Assembly: GCF_039830135.1 (NCBI RefSeq)
Contig: NZ_CP156081.1
Span: 1,226,001 to 1,290,000 of the forward strand
DNA: 64,000 nucleotides
Direction of reading: 5' to 3'
Origin: Defluviimonas sp. SAOS-178_SWC
Lineage (GTDB): Bacteria > Pseudomonadota > Alphaproteobacteria > Rhodobacterales > Rhodobacteraceae
The first letter of the stretch is position 1; the number at the start of each line of letters is the position of its first letter. The notes beneath the pieces are model-generated. The model did not search any database, was not told where the DNA came from, and saw nothing but the letters and a program-made list of their open reading frames with translations. Made by a program: the position numbers and the translations under genes. Shown here piece after piece: positions 8,931 through 21,268 of this stretch.

Positions 8931-10079
8931 ATGTCATTTGAAATTATCGAACCGAGCGATGAGCCCCTTGGTCGTAGCTGGGAGGAGATATATTCTAAGG
9001 AAAGAACGCGCTTCTACGACTACACTAGAGAGATACATAGCATATTGGAAAAGGTATTGGCTCAAGAGCGTCTCGATGTAGTAAGTATCGAGGCGAGAAC
9101 GAAGTCTATCGACTCATTCCTTAACAAGTTGGATAGAGAGAGTGCAAAGTACAATGATCCCTTAAATGATATTACTGACCTCAGTGCCTGTCGCATTATA
9201 TGCTATTACTTTGAAGATATCGAGACGATTGACAGCCTGATTAGAGATAATTTTGCGATAGATGAGAGGAATAGTGTCAAGAAGGATCAGATAGAAAACC
9301 CAAAAGAATTTGGATACTTGTCTCGACATTTGGTGGTTGAGATGAATTCTGATAGGCTTAAGCTTTCCGAATTTAAAAGATTCAAGGGAATGAAATGCGA
9401 GATACAGGTTCGCACGGTGCTTCAACATGCGTGGGCCGCAATTGAGCATAAACTGCAGTACAAGGTCAATCAGGATGTCCCGCAGCCTCTTCAACGTAAG
9501 CTGTTTCAGATATCCGCAATGTTAGAGGTCGCGGACGGACAATTTTCGTTCATTCGTGATAGTTTGGCATCGATACGGCAGGGGTATAGAGATACCATTT
9601 CTCACGGTGGTGGTGTGGTGCCGCTGAACTTGGATTCCATCGAAATATATATATCAGATTCAAAGTATTTGGAGCAGCTCAAAGATGAGTTGCCTAGTAT
9701 TGGTTATAGCATTTCTCCGCCGCCTCCGAATGCACGAAATCCGCTAGCAAAGCTGAACGAAACGTTGAGGGGCGCAAAGATATCAGATGTTAAGTCTCTG
9801 GATGAGCGTGTCAAGGTGAAGAAAATTTCCGATTGGTTGAAGGATTTCCAGGGAATTATTGGAAAGTGGAAAGAATCGATGCCCGAAAGGCGGAATATTT
9901 TTGGCACGTCTTATGGCCCAAAGAAATTGGTTTTGGACGACACGGCTATTATCAGGATCATGGTCTTGTTGTCCTCGCCGCCGACAGTGTCGTCTAAGAT
10001 TCTTAGGGAAGTACCATTTGGCGGCAAGCTACAAATGGCATTGCATGACTTTATTGGAGGTCGGGCGACGACTAGTTAG
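8931..10079 (+). CDS. Stand-alone RelA/SpoT-domain alarmone synthetase
   Basis: 382 residues. The (p)ppGpp synthetase domain spans about 25-215: DITDLSACRIICYYF near 80-94, GYLSRHLVV near 128-136, and CEIQVRTVLQHAWAAIEH near 156-173, all expected for pyrophosphate transfer from ATP to GTP/GDP. There is no HD hydrolase domain and no TGS/ACT domains, so it is not the housekeeping Rel. Residues about 220-382 form an extra domain I do not recognise. The gene is markedly AT-rich, uses ATA and AGA codons unlike its neighbours, and ends 2 bp from the carB stop, all signs of transfer. It could be a regulatory small alarmone synthetase or a toxic one with an antiphage role. Confidence 0.85.
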   Translation: MSFEIIEPSDEPLGRSWEEIYSKERTRFYDYTREIHSILEKVLAQERLDVVSIEARTKSIDSFLNKLDRESAKYNDPLNDITDLSACRIICYYFEDIETIDSLIRDNFAIDERNSVKKDQIENPKEFGYLSRHLVVEMNSDRLKLSEFKRFKGMKCEIQVRTVLQHAWAAIEHKLQYKVNQDVPQPLQRKLFQISAMLEVADGQFSFIRDSLASIRQGYRDTISHGGGVVPLNLDSIEIYISDSKYLEQLKDELPSIGYSISPPPPNARNPLAKLNETLRGAKISDVKSLDERVKVKKISDWLKDFQGIIGKWKESMPERRNIFGTSYGPKKLVLDDTAIIRIMVLLSSPPTVSSKILREVPFGGKLQMALHDFIGGRATTS

Positions 10080-10081
10080 AT

Positions 10082-13423
<3,342 letters not shown>

Positions 13424-13498
13424 GACCCCGGACCCCTTTGCGCAAATTGAACGGGGTTATAGTCAAGACGGGCCGGGGCGCAAGGCCCGAAGGACCGG

Positions 13499-14788
13499 TC
13501 AGGACGCGCTTCGGCGGGCGGCCGCGACGAAAAGCCCGGCGAGGACCGCGAGCCAGCTTGCCGAGGCGAGCCAGACATAGGACGCGATGGGCCAGGGCGG
13601 GACGTGGATGTCCGCGAAGACCAGCGCGAGCGAGAGAAGGCTGACGGGGGCGATCACGGCGAGCGCCGCGCGGGGCGGCAAGAGGCCGAGAAGGCCGGGC
13701 AGGAGCAGCATCGGCATGAGGTAATAGTGCAGCCAGCCGAGCGGGCCAAAAAGAGCGACGATGATCGACAGCGCAAGAACCCCGACACCGCGCCGGAGCC
13801 GGCCGTCGAGGGGGGCAAGGATCCGCGCGAAGCCGAGGATGAGCGCGGCGGCGGCGATGGACAGGGCCGGCCCGATCCAGGCGGGCAGGTCTGTATAGAT
13901 GTGCTCGCTCGCCGCCGGATCGACGTGCGGCAGCAACCCCAGGCTGGAGCCCGCCGCGAAGAGGGCGGGTTTCAGCGACACGTTGATGGCGATGAGGTAG
14001 ACGACGCTGGCGACCTTGTGGAGGCTCGCAAGGAAGTCCGCATGGGCGGGCCAGCCGGCAAGAAGGATCGACATGAGCCCGAGCGCGCCGCCGACGATCG
14101 CGAAGGCGACCGCGGCCCGGACCTGCCGGTCGAGAAGGAAGATCAGGACGAAGGCCGCGGGCGTCAGCTTGATCGCGGCGGCGAGCGCGAGGGCAGCACC
14201 CGCGGTGATGGGCCGGCCGACGCCGAGCCTTTCGAACGCGAGCAGGATCAGGAAGCCGGTGGTGATCGTCGGCTGATTGTACCAGATCGCGACATGGGAC
14301 TGGATCGAGAGGTTGAGGATGACGAGGCCGATCGCCGTCCAGACCCACCAGGGCATCGCCTCGGGTTTCAGAAGCCGGCCGGCGAGGACGACCGAGACGG
14401 CAAGAAGCGGGATCTGCACCAGCGCGACCGCGTCGAGGAAGCCCTGCGGCGACAGAATGTTGGTCAGCGGTGCGGTCAGGGCCGCCCAGATCGGCGGGTA
14501 GACATAGGCGAAGCTCGTCTTGCCCGAGAGGCCGAGCGCCTCCATCGCCGGAAACCAGCTTTCCGCGACGCCGCCGAAGAAGGCGGGGGGCGTCGCGTAG
14601 ATGAGGTCCGGCTGCCCGTTCTGCCAGAGCCAGCCAGCGATATAGACGGCCGACAGATCCTCGGCCCAGAGGCCCCATTGCTGCCAGAGCGTGACGGCGG
14701 CCCAGAAGCCGAGCATGACCGTCGACAGGATGGCGTCGGCGCGGGGCGTGAACGCGGTCCGGGGCTCGGGGGCTGTCCTGTCGGGCAT
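13499..14788 (-). CDS. GT87-family membrane glycosyltransferase (DUF2029)
   Basis: 429 residues with about ten hydrophobic segments, beginning after a short cytoplasmic N-terminus (PRADAILSTVMLGFWAAVTLW). The pattern of an early Asp-rich loop (WAEDLSAVYIAGWLW) and later YNQPTI matches the polyprenol-phosphate-mannose-dependent GT87/DUF2029 transferases of the GT-C type. The acceptor is unknown. The ATG at 14786-14788 is clear. It lies between carB and aspS, probably as its own unit. Confidence 0.75.
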   Translation of the reverse strand: MPDRTAPEPRTAFTPRADAILSTVMLGFWAAVTLWQQWGLWAEDLSAVYIAGWLWQNGQPDLIYATPPAFFGGVAESWFPAMEALGLSGKTSFAYVYPPIWAALTAPLTNILSPQGFLDAVALVQIPLLAVSVVLAGRLLKPEAMPWWVWTAIGLVILNLSIQSHVAIWYNQPTITTGFLILLAFERLGVGRPITAGAALALAAAIKLTPAAFVLIFLLDRQVRAAVAFAIVGGALGLMSILLAGWPAHADFLASLHKVASVVYLIAINVSLKPALFAAGSSLGLLPHVDPAASEHIYTDLPAWIGPALSIAAAALILGFARILAPLDGRLRRGVGVLALSIIVALFGPLGWLHYYLMPMLLLPGLLGLLPPRAALAVIAPVSLLSLALVFADIHVPPWPIASYVWLASASWLAVLAGLFVAAARRSAS

Positions 14789-14927
14789 CTCGGTGTCCTT
14801 CGTCGTCGGGCGACGCTAGCGGCGCGGGGCGCGTTTGAAAAGACCGGCAGGCGCTTGCCCTTGACTTCGCCCGCGCCACGCTGTGTATCGGCGCGGACCG
14901 GAAATCGCCTCTCGAAAGGGGACGCCC

Positions 14928-16706
14928 ATGCACGCCTATCGCAGCCATACCTGCGCCGACCTGACCAAGTCCCATGCCGGCGAGAGCGTGCGGCTCTCGG
15001 GCTGGGTTCACCGGGTCCGCGACCACGGCGGGGTTCTCTTCATCGACCTGCGCGACCATTACGGGATGACCCAGGTGCTGGCCGACAGCGACAGCCCGGC
15101 GTTTTCTGCGATCGAGCGGCTCAAGGCCGAGACGGTGGTGCGGATCGACGGGCGGGTGAAGGCGCGCGATGCGTCGCTTGTGAATCCGAAGATTCCGACG
15201 GGCGAGATCGAGGTCTACGTGACCGCCCTTGAGGTTCTCGGCCCGGCAGAGGAACTGCCGCTGCCGGTCTTCGGAGAGCAGGACTACCCGGAAGAGACGC
15301 GCCTGACCTACCGCTTCCTCGACCTTCGTCGCGAGGGGCTGCACCGCAACATGATGCTCCGTTCGAACGTCGTGCGGTCGATCCGCAACCGCATGTGGGA
15401 GGCGGGCTTCACCGAGTTCCAAACGCCGATCATCACGGCCTCCAGCCCCGAGGGCGCGCGCGACTTCCTCGTGCCGAGCCGCCTGCATCCGGGCAAGTTC
15501 TACGCGCTGCCGCAGGCGCCGCAGCAGTTCAAGCAGCTGATCATGGTCGCGGGCTTCGACAAGTATTTCCAGATCGCGCCCTGTTTCCGCGACGAGGACC
15601 CGCGCGCCGACCGCTCGCCCACCGACTTCTACCAGCTCGATCTGGAGATGTCGTTCGTCGAGCAGGAGGATGTCTTCACCGCGATCCAGCCGGTGATCCA
15701 GGGCATCTTCGAGGAATTCGGCGGAGGCCATAAGGTCGATGCCGTCTGGCCGCGGATTTCCTATGCGGATTCGGCGCTCTGGTACGGGACCGACAAGCCG
15801 GACCTGAGGAATCCGATCAAGATGCAGCGGGTTTCGGAGCATTTCGCCGGGTCGGGCTTCGCGATCTTCGCGAAACTCCTCGAAAACGAGGGCACCGAGA
15901 TCCGCGCGATCCCGGCGCCGGGCGGCGGCAGCCGCAAGTTCTGCGACCGGATGAACGCCTTCGCGCAGAAGGAAGGTCTGCCGGGTATGGGCTATATCTT
16001 CTGGCGCGAGGCCGAGGATGGCTCGGGCATGGAAGCGGCGGGGCCGCTTGCGAAGAACATCGGGCCGGAGCGCACGGAGGCGATCCGCCACCAGCTGAAG
16101 CTCGGCAAGGGGGATGCCGCCTTCTTCCTCGGCGGCCGGCCGGATCAGTTCGAGGCGGTCGCTGGACGGGCGCGGAACGAGATTGGGCGCGAACTGGGCC
16201 TGACGGAAGAAAACGCCTTCCGCTTCGCCTGGATCGTCGATTTCCCGATGTACGAGAAGGACGACGAGGGCAAGATCGACTTCAGCCACAACCCGTTCTC
16301 GATGCCGCAGGGCGGGATGGAGGCGCTGTCGGGCGACCCCCTGAAGGTGCTCGGCTACCAGTACGACCTCGCCTGCAACGGCTATGAACTGGTGTCGGGC
16401 GCGATCCGGAACCACAAGCCGGAGATCATGTTCAAGGCCTTCGAACTTGCCGGCTACGGCAAGGACGAGGTCGAGAATCGCTTCGGCGGCATGGTCAAGG
16501 CGTTCAAGTACGGCGCCCCGCCGCACGGGGGCTGCGCCGCCGGGATCGACCGGATCGTGATGCTTCTCGCCGATGAACAGAACATCCGCGAGGTCATCAT
16601 GTTCCCGATGAACCAGCGCGCCGAGGACCTGATGATGGGCGCGCCGTCGGAGCCGATGAACGAGCAGCTGCGCGAGCTTCGTTTGCGGGTCATTCCGAAG
16701 GAGTGA
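14928..16706 (+). CDS. aspS: Aspartyl-tRNA synthetase
   Basis: 592 residues, the bacterial-type length with the GAD insertion. An N-terminal OB fold ([21 protein letters not shown]) precedes the class II core, with motif 2 [19 protein letters not shown] near 221-239 and motif 3 [14 protein letters not shown] near 544-557. The ATG at 14928 (MHAYRSHTC) is preceded by AAAGGGG; an upstream in-frame GTG would add 15 unsupported residues. Its last 17 bp overlap the end of the convergent LysR gene. Confidence 0.97.
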   Translation: MHAYRSHTCADLTKSHAGESVRLSGWVHRVRDHGGVLFIDLRDHYGMTQVLADSDSPAFSAIERLKAETVVRIDGRVKARDASLVNPKIPTGEIEVYVTALEVLGPAEELPLPVFGEQDYPEETRLTYRFLDLRREGLHRNMMLRSNVVRSIRNRMWEAGFTEFQTPIITASSPEGARDFLVPSRLHPGKFYALPQAPQQFKQLIMVAGFDKYFQIAPCFRDEDPRADRSPTDFYQLDLEMSFVEQEDVFTAIQPVIQGIFEEFGGGHKVDAVWPRISYADSALWYGTDKPDLRNPIKMQRVSEHFAGSGFAIFAKLLENEGTEIRAIPAPGGGSRKFCDRMNAFAQKEGLPGMGYIFWREAEDGSGMEAAGPLAKNIGPERTEAIRHQLKLGKGDAAFFLGGRPDQFEAVAGRARNEIGRELGLTEENAFRFAWIVDFPMYEKDDEGKIDFSHNPFSMPQGGMEALSGDPLKVLGYQYDLACNGYELVSGAIRNHKPEIMFKAFELAGYGKDEVENRFGGMVKAFKYGAPPHGGCAAGIDRIVMLLADEQNIREVIMFPMNQRAEDLMMGAPSEPMNEQLRELRLRVIPKE

Positions 16707-17649
16707 CGGGGCGGCCCGGTCCGGGGCTTTTCGTGTCGCGGATGTTCCAGCGCGTGCGCACGCGCTGATTGAGGTCGACGAGGAAATCCTCGAACACCTT
16801 CAGCCGCTTCGGCTTCCGCCGGTGGCGCGGGTGGACGATCTGCAGGGTCGGTCCTTCGGGGCGGTAATCGTCGAGGATGGGCACGAGGCTGCCCGCGCGG
16901 ATGTCGTCATAGACGAGGTAGCTGCCGATCTGGAGGATGCCGCCGCCGCGCCGCGCGGCCGCGACGGCCGCTTCGGGGGATTCGAAGGCGAGGGGGCCGG
17001 GGACGAGGATCCGCGTGTCCTTTCCGTTCTCACGAAAGCGCCAGATGACCGGGTTGCCGGTCGCGGTGGAGATCGTCCGGATGCAGCTGTGGTCTGCGAC
17101 ATCGGCGGGAACGCGCGGCATGCCCCGCCGTTCGAGATATGCGGGGGCCGCCACGGTCAGCGCCGGAAGATGGCCGAGCGACCGCGACACGACGTCAAGC
17201 TCCGGCAGCGGGCCGACGACGAGCGCCGCGTCGAGGCGCAGGCCGACGAAATCCGGCAGGTCGGAGCGCGACAGGATCTGGACCTCCATATCGGGATATT
17301 GCGCGATGAAGCCGGGCATCGCCGGCGCCACGACGATCCGGGTGAGGCCCGGTGGGATCTGGACGCGCAGAAGGCCGTGCGGGCGGCGTTCGGACTGTCC
17401 GACCTCGTCCTCAAGCTCGGCGATGTCGTCGAGTATGCCGCGCGCGCGTTCGATATAGCGGCTGCCTTCCTCGGTCAGCCGGATCTTCCGCGTCGTCCGT
17501 TCCAGAAGCTGCACGCCGAGATAACGTTCAAGCTCCGCCACGATCGCCGAGGCGGCGCCGCGGGTAAGCCCGAGGTCGAGGGAGGCGGCGGTCAGGCTGC
17601 CAAGTTCGGCGACCCTGACGAAGACGCGCATCGAGCGGATATGGTCCAT
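16690..17649 (-). CDS. LysR-family transcriptional regulator
   Basis: 319 residues. The N-terminal winged helix-turn-helix is at about 1-60 ([20 protein letters not shown], then [14 protein letters not shown]), followed by the substrate-binding domain of the LysR family. I chose the ATG at 17647-17649; the reverse frame stays open upstream only because it runs opposite the hemerythrin gene. It is divergent from that gene, and a perfect 12-bp inverted repeat fills the gap from 4 bp before its start codon. Autoregulation and control of the hemerythrin gene are inferred. Confidence 0.9.
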   Translation of the reverse strand: MDHIRSMRVFVRVAELGSLTAASLDLGLTRGAASAIVAELERYLGVQLLERTTRKIRLTEEGSRYIERARGILDDIAELEDEVGQSERRPHGLLRVQIPPGLTRIVVAPAMPGFIAQYPDMEVQILSRSDLPDFVGLRLDAALVVGPLPELDVVSRSLGHLPALTVAAPAYLERRGMPRVPADVADHSCIRTISTATGNPVIWRFRENGKDTRILVPGPLAFESPEAAVAAARRGGGILQIGSYLVYDDIRAGSLVPILDDYRPEGPTLQIVHPRHRRKPKRLKVFEDFLVDLNQRVRTRWNIRDTKSPGPGRPVTPSE

Positions 17650-17652
17650 TGA

Positions 17653-17703
17653 TTGTCCGAAAATTCCAGAGAGTGAAACCAGTATGACTGCATTTTCGGA
17701 CAA
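17653..17703. promoter_or_regulatory. 12-bp inverted repeat between lysR and hemerythrin genes
   Basis: TTGTCCGAAAAT (17653-17664) and ATTTTCGGACAA (17692-17703) are perfect inverted copies separated by 27 bp. They lie between two divergent start codons (17649 and 17770). Spaced dyads of this kind are typical of LysR control regions with a recognition and an activation site. Confidence 0.6.
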
Positions 17704-17769
17704 AGCGAAGCCCTGTATCTGGGGGTCCATTAAAAACTTCGTTTGCACACGAATGAATGGAGCCAGAAA

Positions 17770-18456
17770 ATGAACGCCAAAACGAAATTTGAGCCGGTCG
17801 TCACGAAGGACCTGTATTACGCGGTCCACAAGGGCATCCGTCTGGCGAACGCGCGCATGCTGATCGCGCTCGGCCAGGCGGATGCCAGTGACGAGGCGAG
17901 CCTGATGAATGTGCTCGGCCAGCTTGCGGCACATCTCGAACTGAGCTTGTCGCACCTGACCCATGAGAACGACAGGATCCACAGCGTCGTGGAGGCGCGG
18001 ATTCCGGGCGGGTCCGACCATCAGGGCGAGGATCACGACCATCACCTCGAAGCCTTCGCGGAGCTTCGCCGGCTGACCGACGAGGTGGCGATGGCGGGCG
18101 CGGACCGCCCCGCAAAACTGCGCCGGCTGTACCAGCGATTCGCGCTGTTCGTCGCGGACGACCTGTCGCACATGCACGAAGAGGAAACCGAGCTGATGCC
18201 GCTCATCGCCGCCAACTTCTCGGGCGAGGAGATCGACGCGATCGAACACAGCATCGTCGCCAACATCCCGCCGGCGAAGATGGCGCATTTCGGCCGGTTC
18301 ATGCTCGGTGCGGCGTCGCGGCCGGAACGGATCGGTATGGTCGGCGGCATGCGGCAGGCGATGCCCGAGGAGGTCTTCGACGGGCTCTTCGCCGCGATCA
18401 TGGGCGAGCCCTGGCGCTACGGCGACTGGGACCGGATGGAGCAGGTGCTGTGCTGA
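17770..18456 (+). CDS. Hemerythrin HHE-domain protein
   Basis: 228 residues. A four-helix HHE cation-binding domain with the expected histidine and acidic ligands: AVHKGIRLAN near residue 17, HLTHENDRIH near 64, DHDHHLEAF near 86, and HMHEEETELMPL near 133. It probably binds a di-iron centre and senses or handles O2, NO or redox stress. The ATG at 17770 has GGAG 7 bp upstream; a TTG 27 bp earlier is less likely. Divergent from a LysR regulator that may control it. Confidence 0.85.
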   Translation: MNAKTKFEPVVTKDLYYAVHKGIRLANARMLIALGQADASDEASLMNVLGQLAAHLELSLSHLTHENDRIHSVVEARIPGGSDHQGEDHDHHLEAFAELRRLTDEVAMAGADRPAKLRRLYQRFALFVADDLSHMHEEETELMPLIAANFSGEEIDAIEHSIVANIPPAKMAHFGRFMLGAASRPERIGMVGGMRQAMPEEVFDGLFAAIMGEPWRYGDWDRMEQVLC

Positions 18457-18563
18457 GGTCGGCCGCATCCGGTTGCGCCGCCTGTCCGCGGCGTCAGGCC
18501 GGGCTGTGTCCGGCGGCGCCGGCCGAAAGGGGCGCGGGCCAAACGACGGAGGCCTGAAAAGAA

Positions 18564-18595
18564 AAGGCCGCGCGGAGCGATCTCCGCGCGGCCTT
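18564..18595. terminator. Strong hairpin terminator
   Basis: A perfect 14-bp stem AAGGCCGCGCGGAG/CTCCGCGCGGCCTT with a CGAT loop. On the reverse strand it is followed by TTTTCTTTTC, so it terminates the small membrane-protein gene. It may also stop hemerythrin transcripts from the other side (TTGTTCT). Confidence 0.8.
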
Positions 18596-18615
18596 GTTCT
18601 GATTCGGTCCGGCTT

Positions 18616-18744
18616 TCAGAGCGCGGAGGCGGCCGTCGCGGCGATTGAGAAGGTCAGCGACAGAAGACCGATGCTGAAGACCGTCCAGTGCGCGGCACGG
18701 GTCAGCTTTTCGTTCGTCGCGATGCGAATGATGTTCTTCGCCAT
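18616..18744 (-). CDS. Small single-pass membrane protein, 42 residues
   Basis: A short basic N-terminus (MAKNIIRIATNEKLTRAAHW) is followed by one hydrophobic segment (TVFSIGLLSLTFSIAATAA). The ATG at 18742-18744 has GGGATGAG upstream, and a strong terminator lies 20 bp past the stop, so the unit has a ribosome site, frame and terminator. Function unknown. Small proteins like this are often stress-induced or bind membrane complexes. It is not long enough for a confident family assignment. Confidence 0.65.
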   Translation of the reverse strand: MAKNIIRIATNEKLTRAAHWTVFSIGLLSLTFSIAATAASAL

Positions 18745-18931
18745 GATCTCATCCCCTTTGCAGCGGAAACTCTTGAAACTCTGTCGATGAATCTCGGCCC
18801 GGATTGAGGCAGGAATGCGGAAGGGCCGGGGCCCAACCACGGCATTTCCGGACCCATTTGACGACGCGTCGGGGCCTTGCCGCAGCGTGACCCTGTCCTA
18901 TGATGCCGGTGAAAGAGACAGGGAGGCCGGG

Positions 18932-19657
18932 GTGAGCGACGAGGATCAGAGGCTGGGCATGCCGGTTCCGGGCTGGACGCCGCCACGGCGACCGGACTGG
19001 GAGCGGATCGAGGGGCGCCATGTGCGGCTGGAGCGGTTCGATCCCGCCCGCCACGCCGCCGACCTTCACGCGGCGAACCGCGAGAGCGACGCGATCTGGG
19101 ACTTCCTGCCCTACGGGCCGTTCGCCAGCCTCGCCGACTACCGGGCCTGGGCCGACAGCATGGCCGGGCGCGACGATCCCTGGTTCGTGGCGCTGATCGA
19201 CCTTGAGACCGGGCATGCGGGCGGCATCGCAAGCTATCTGCGCGTCGACCCTGCCGCGGGGTCGATCGAGGTCGGCCACATCAACCTCGCCCCCCGGCTC
19301 CAGCGCAGCCGCGCGGCGACGGAGGCGATGTATCTGATGATGGGTTGGGTCTTCGACGCCGGGTACCGACGCTACGAATGGAAGTGCAACGCGCTCAATC
19401 TCGGGTCGCGCCGCGCCGCCGAGCGCTTCGGCTTCAGCCACGAGGGCACGTTCCGGCAGGCGACCGTTGTCAAGGGACGCAATCGCGACACGACCTGGTT
19501 CGCGGCGATCGACCGGGACTGGCCGGCGTTGAAGGCGGCCTACGAGACCTGGCTCGACCCGGCGAACTTCGACGCCGCCGGGCGGCAGCGGCAGAGCCTG
19601 TCGGATCTGACCCGTCCGCTCCTTGTCTCGCGCGATCCGGCGTTCGTGACGGGGTAG
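18932..19657 (+). CDS. GNAT-family N-acetyltransferase (RimJ/RimL-like)
   Basis: 241 residues. It starts at GTG 18932 with GGGAGG 5 bp upstream. The sequence has the RimJ/RimL layout: an N-terminal GRHVRLERFDPARHAADLHAAN, the acetyl-CoA binding strand with QRSRAATEAMYLMM, and KCNALNLGSRRAAERFGFSHEG near the end, as in N-terminal or small-molecule acetyltransferases. The substrate is unknown. Monocistronic between the small membrane gene and the response regulator. Confidence 0.88.
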   Translation: MSDEDQRLGMPVPGWTPPRRPDWERIEGRHVRLERFDPARHAADLHAANRESDAIWDFLPYGPFASLADYRAWADSMAGRDDPWFVALIDLETGHAGGIASYLRVDPAAGSIEVGHINLAPRLQRSRAATEAMYLMMGWVFDAGYRRYEWKCNALNLGSRRAAERFGFSHEGTFRQATVVKGRNRDTTWFAAIDRDWPALKAAYETWLDPANFDAAGRQRQSLSDLTRPLLVSRDPAFVTG

Positions 19658-19689
19658 CGCCTCCCGTGCCCCGCTCGGGCCGCCGGGCA

Positions 19690-20412
19690 TCAGAAGGCGG
19701 CCCCCGAAGCCAGGCGATGGCGCACCAGTCCGCTGATCCGCGACACGGGCGTTCCGGTGCCGCGCCCCGCCAGCCGTTCGCGCGCCAGCGCCTCCGCCGC
19801 CGCCTGCAACGGCGCGTCATGGGCGGACCGCGCCACGCCCGAGAGAAACTGCGCAAGATAGTCGAGGTCTTCTCCCGCAGGGCGGTGGTCGAGCATGTCC
19901 GCCGCATGGGCGAGGTCGTCGCGGAGCGCGAGCGGATCCGGTGTCACCCGGTCCTCGGCGTCCCTTCTGCCGGTCGAGATCGGATGCGGGGTTGCGGGCA
20001 ACGCCCCGAGCACCGCGCTCCGGAAGACCGAAAGGCTTTCGATCGGTTTCGGCAGGAAGGCGTCCGCCCCGGCGGCGAGCGCCGCCTTCTCGGCTCCGCC
20101 GTCGCCGCTTGTGGCGAGAAGGGCGGGCACCCGCGGGCTCCGCGCCGCGATCTCGCGGATGAGGTCGAGGCCGGAGCCGTCGGGCAGGCCGAGATCGACG
20201 ACCACCACCGTCGGCCGGTAGGCCATGAGATGCCGCCGCGCCGAGGCGAGGCAGTCGGCCCGCCTGATCCGGGCGCCGGAGCGCAGACAGAGAAGCCGCA
20301 TCGCCTCGCAGGCAAAGCGGCTGTCTTCCACGACGAGCACGGTCAGCCCCAGAAGCGGGCGCTGGGCGGTCGGTTCGCGGGCCGCGAGGAAATCGGTCAG
20401 GTCGTCGGCCAT
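19690..20412 (-). CDS. Response regulator receiver protein without output domain
   Basis: 240 residues. The receiver domain spans about 22-140: LTVLVVEDSRF (acidic pocket) near 21-31, the phosphoacceptor in VVVVDLGLPDGSG near 66-78, and the lysine in DAFLPKPIES near 115-124. The remaining about 100 residues carry no DNA-binding motif and are Ala-rich helices. This resembles CheY-like regulators with a helical tail seen in Rhodobacterales. No kinase gene is adjacent. The ATG at 20410-20412 follows AGGAG. Confidence 0.85.
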   Translation of the reverse strand: MADDLTDFLAAREPTAQRPLLGLTVLVVEDSRFACEAMRLLCLRSGARIRRADCLASARRHLMAYRPTVVVVDLGLPDGSGLDLIREIAARSPRVPALLATSGDGGAEKAALAAGADAFLPKPIESLSVFRSAVLGALPATPHPISTGRRDAEDRVTPDPLALRDDLAHAADMLDHRPAGEDLDYLAQFLSGVARSAHDAPLQAAAEALARERLAGRGTGTPVSRISGLVRHRLASGAAF

Positions 20413-20567
20413 CGAATCCACTCCTGTCGTTTCGGGCCAGATAGGTCGGAGCCGAGTAAGACAGGCTTTGCCTAACGGAGCGTAAAGCCGCCTGCGGCCA
20501 AGCGCGCGCTTGCGCGGGCGCCGTCGCCGCCGCATAACCGGGCCGAATGCCACAACCGGGGGAAGCC

Positions 20568-20971
<404 letters not shown>

Positions 20972-20972
<1 letters not shown>

Positions 20973-21262
20973 TGAACCTGACCGGCGGCATCGTCCTTTT
21001 CGCGGTGATCTGGTTCCTGGCCTTCTTCATCGCCCTGCAGATCCGGCCGAAGAGCCAGGCCGATGCGGGCGAGATCGTGCCCGGCACCCCGGCGGGCGCG
21101 CCCGCCGACATCAAGCTGAAGCGGAAGGTCGTGGCGACGACGATGGCAACGGTCGTCATCTGGTCGGTGATCGCGACCATCGTCTTGTCCGGCACCGTCA
21201 CATTGCGCGATATCGACTGGTTCGGCCGCCTGCCACCCGAAGAGGCGCCGGCAAGCCAGTAA
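20972..21262 (+). CDS. DUF1467 family small membrane protein
   Basis: 96 residues with two membrane segments (IVLFAVIWFLAFFIALQI near 7-24 and TTMATVVIWSVIATIVL near 56-72). This is the DUF1467 family, which follows mce in many Rhodobacterales. The ATG at 20972 overlaps the mce TGA as TGATG, so translation is coupled. No function is known. Confidence 0.85.
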
Positions 21263-21268
21263 CCCAAG

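Noticed and set aside
17650..18468. An N-terminal extension of the LysR gene by 273 codons
   Set aside because: It runs antisense through the hemerythrin gene; the HTH start at 17649 is standard for LysR.
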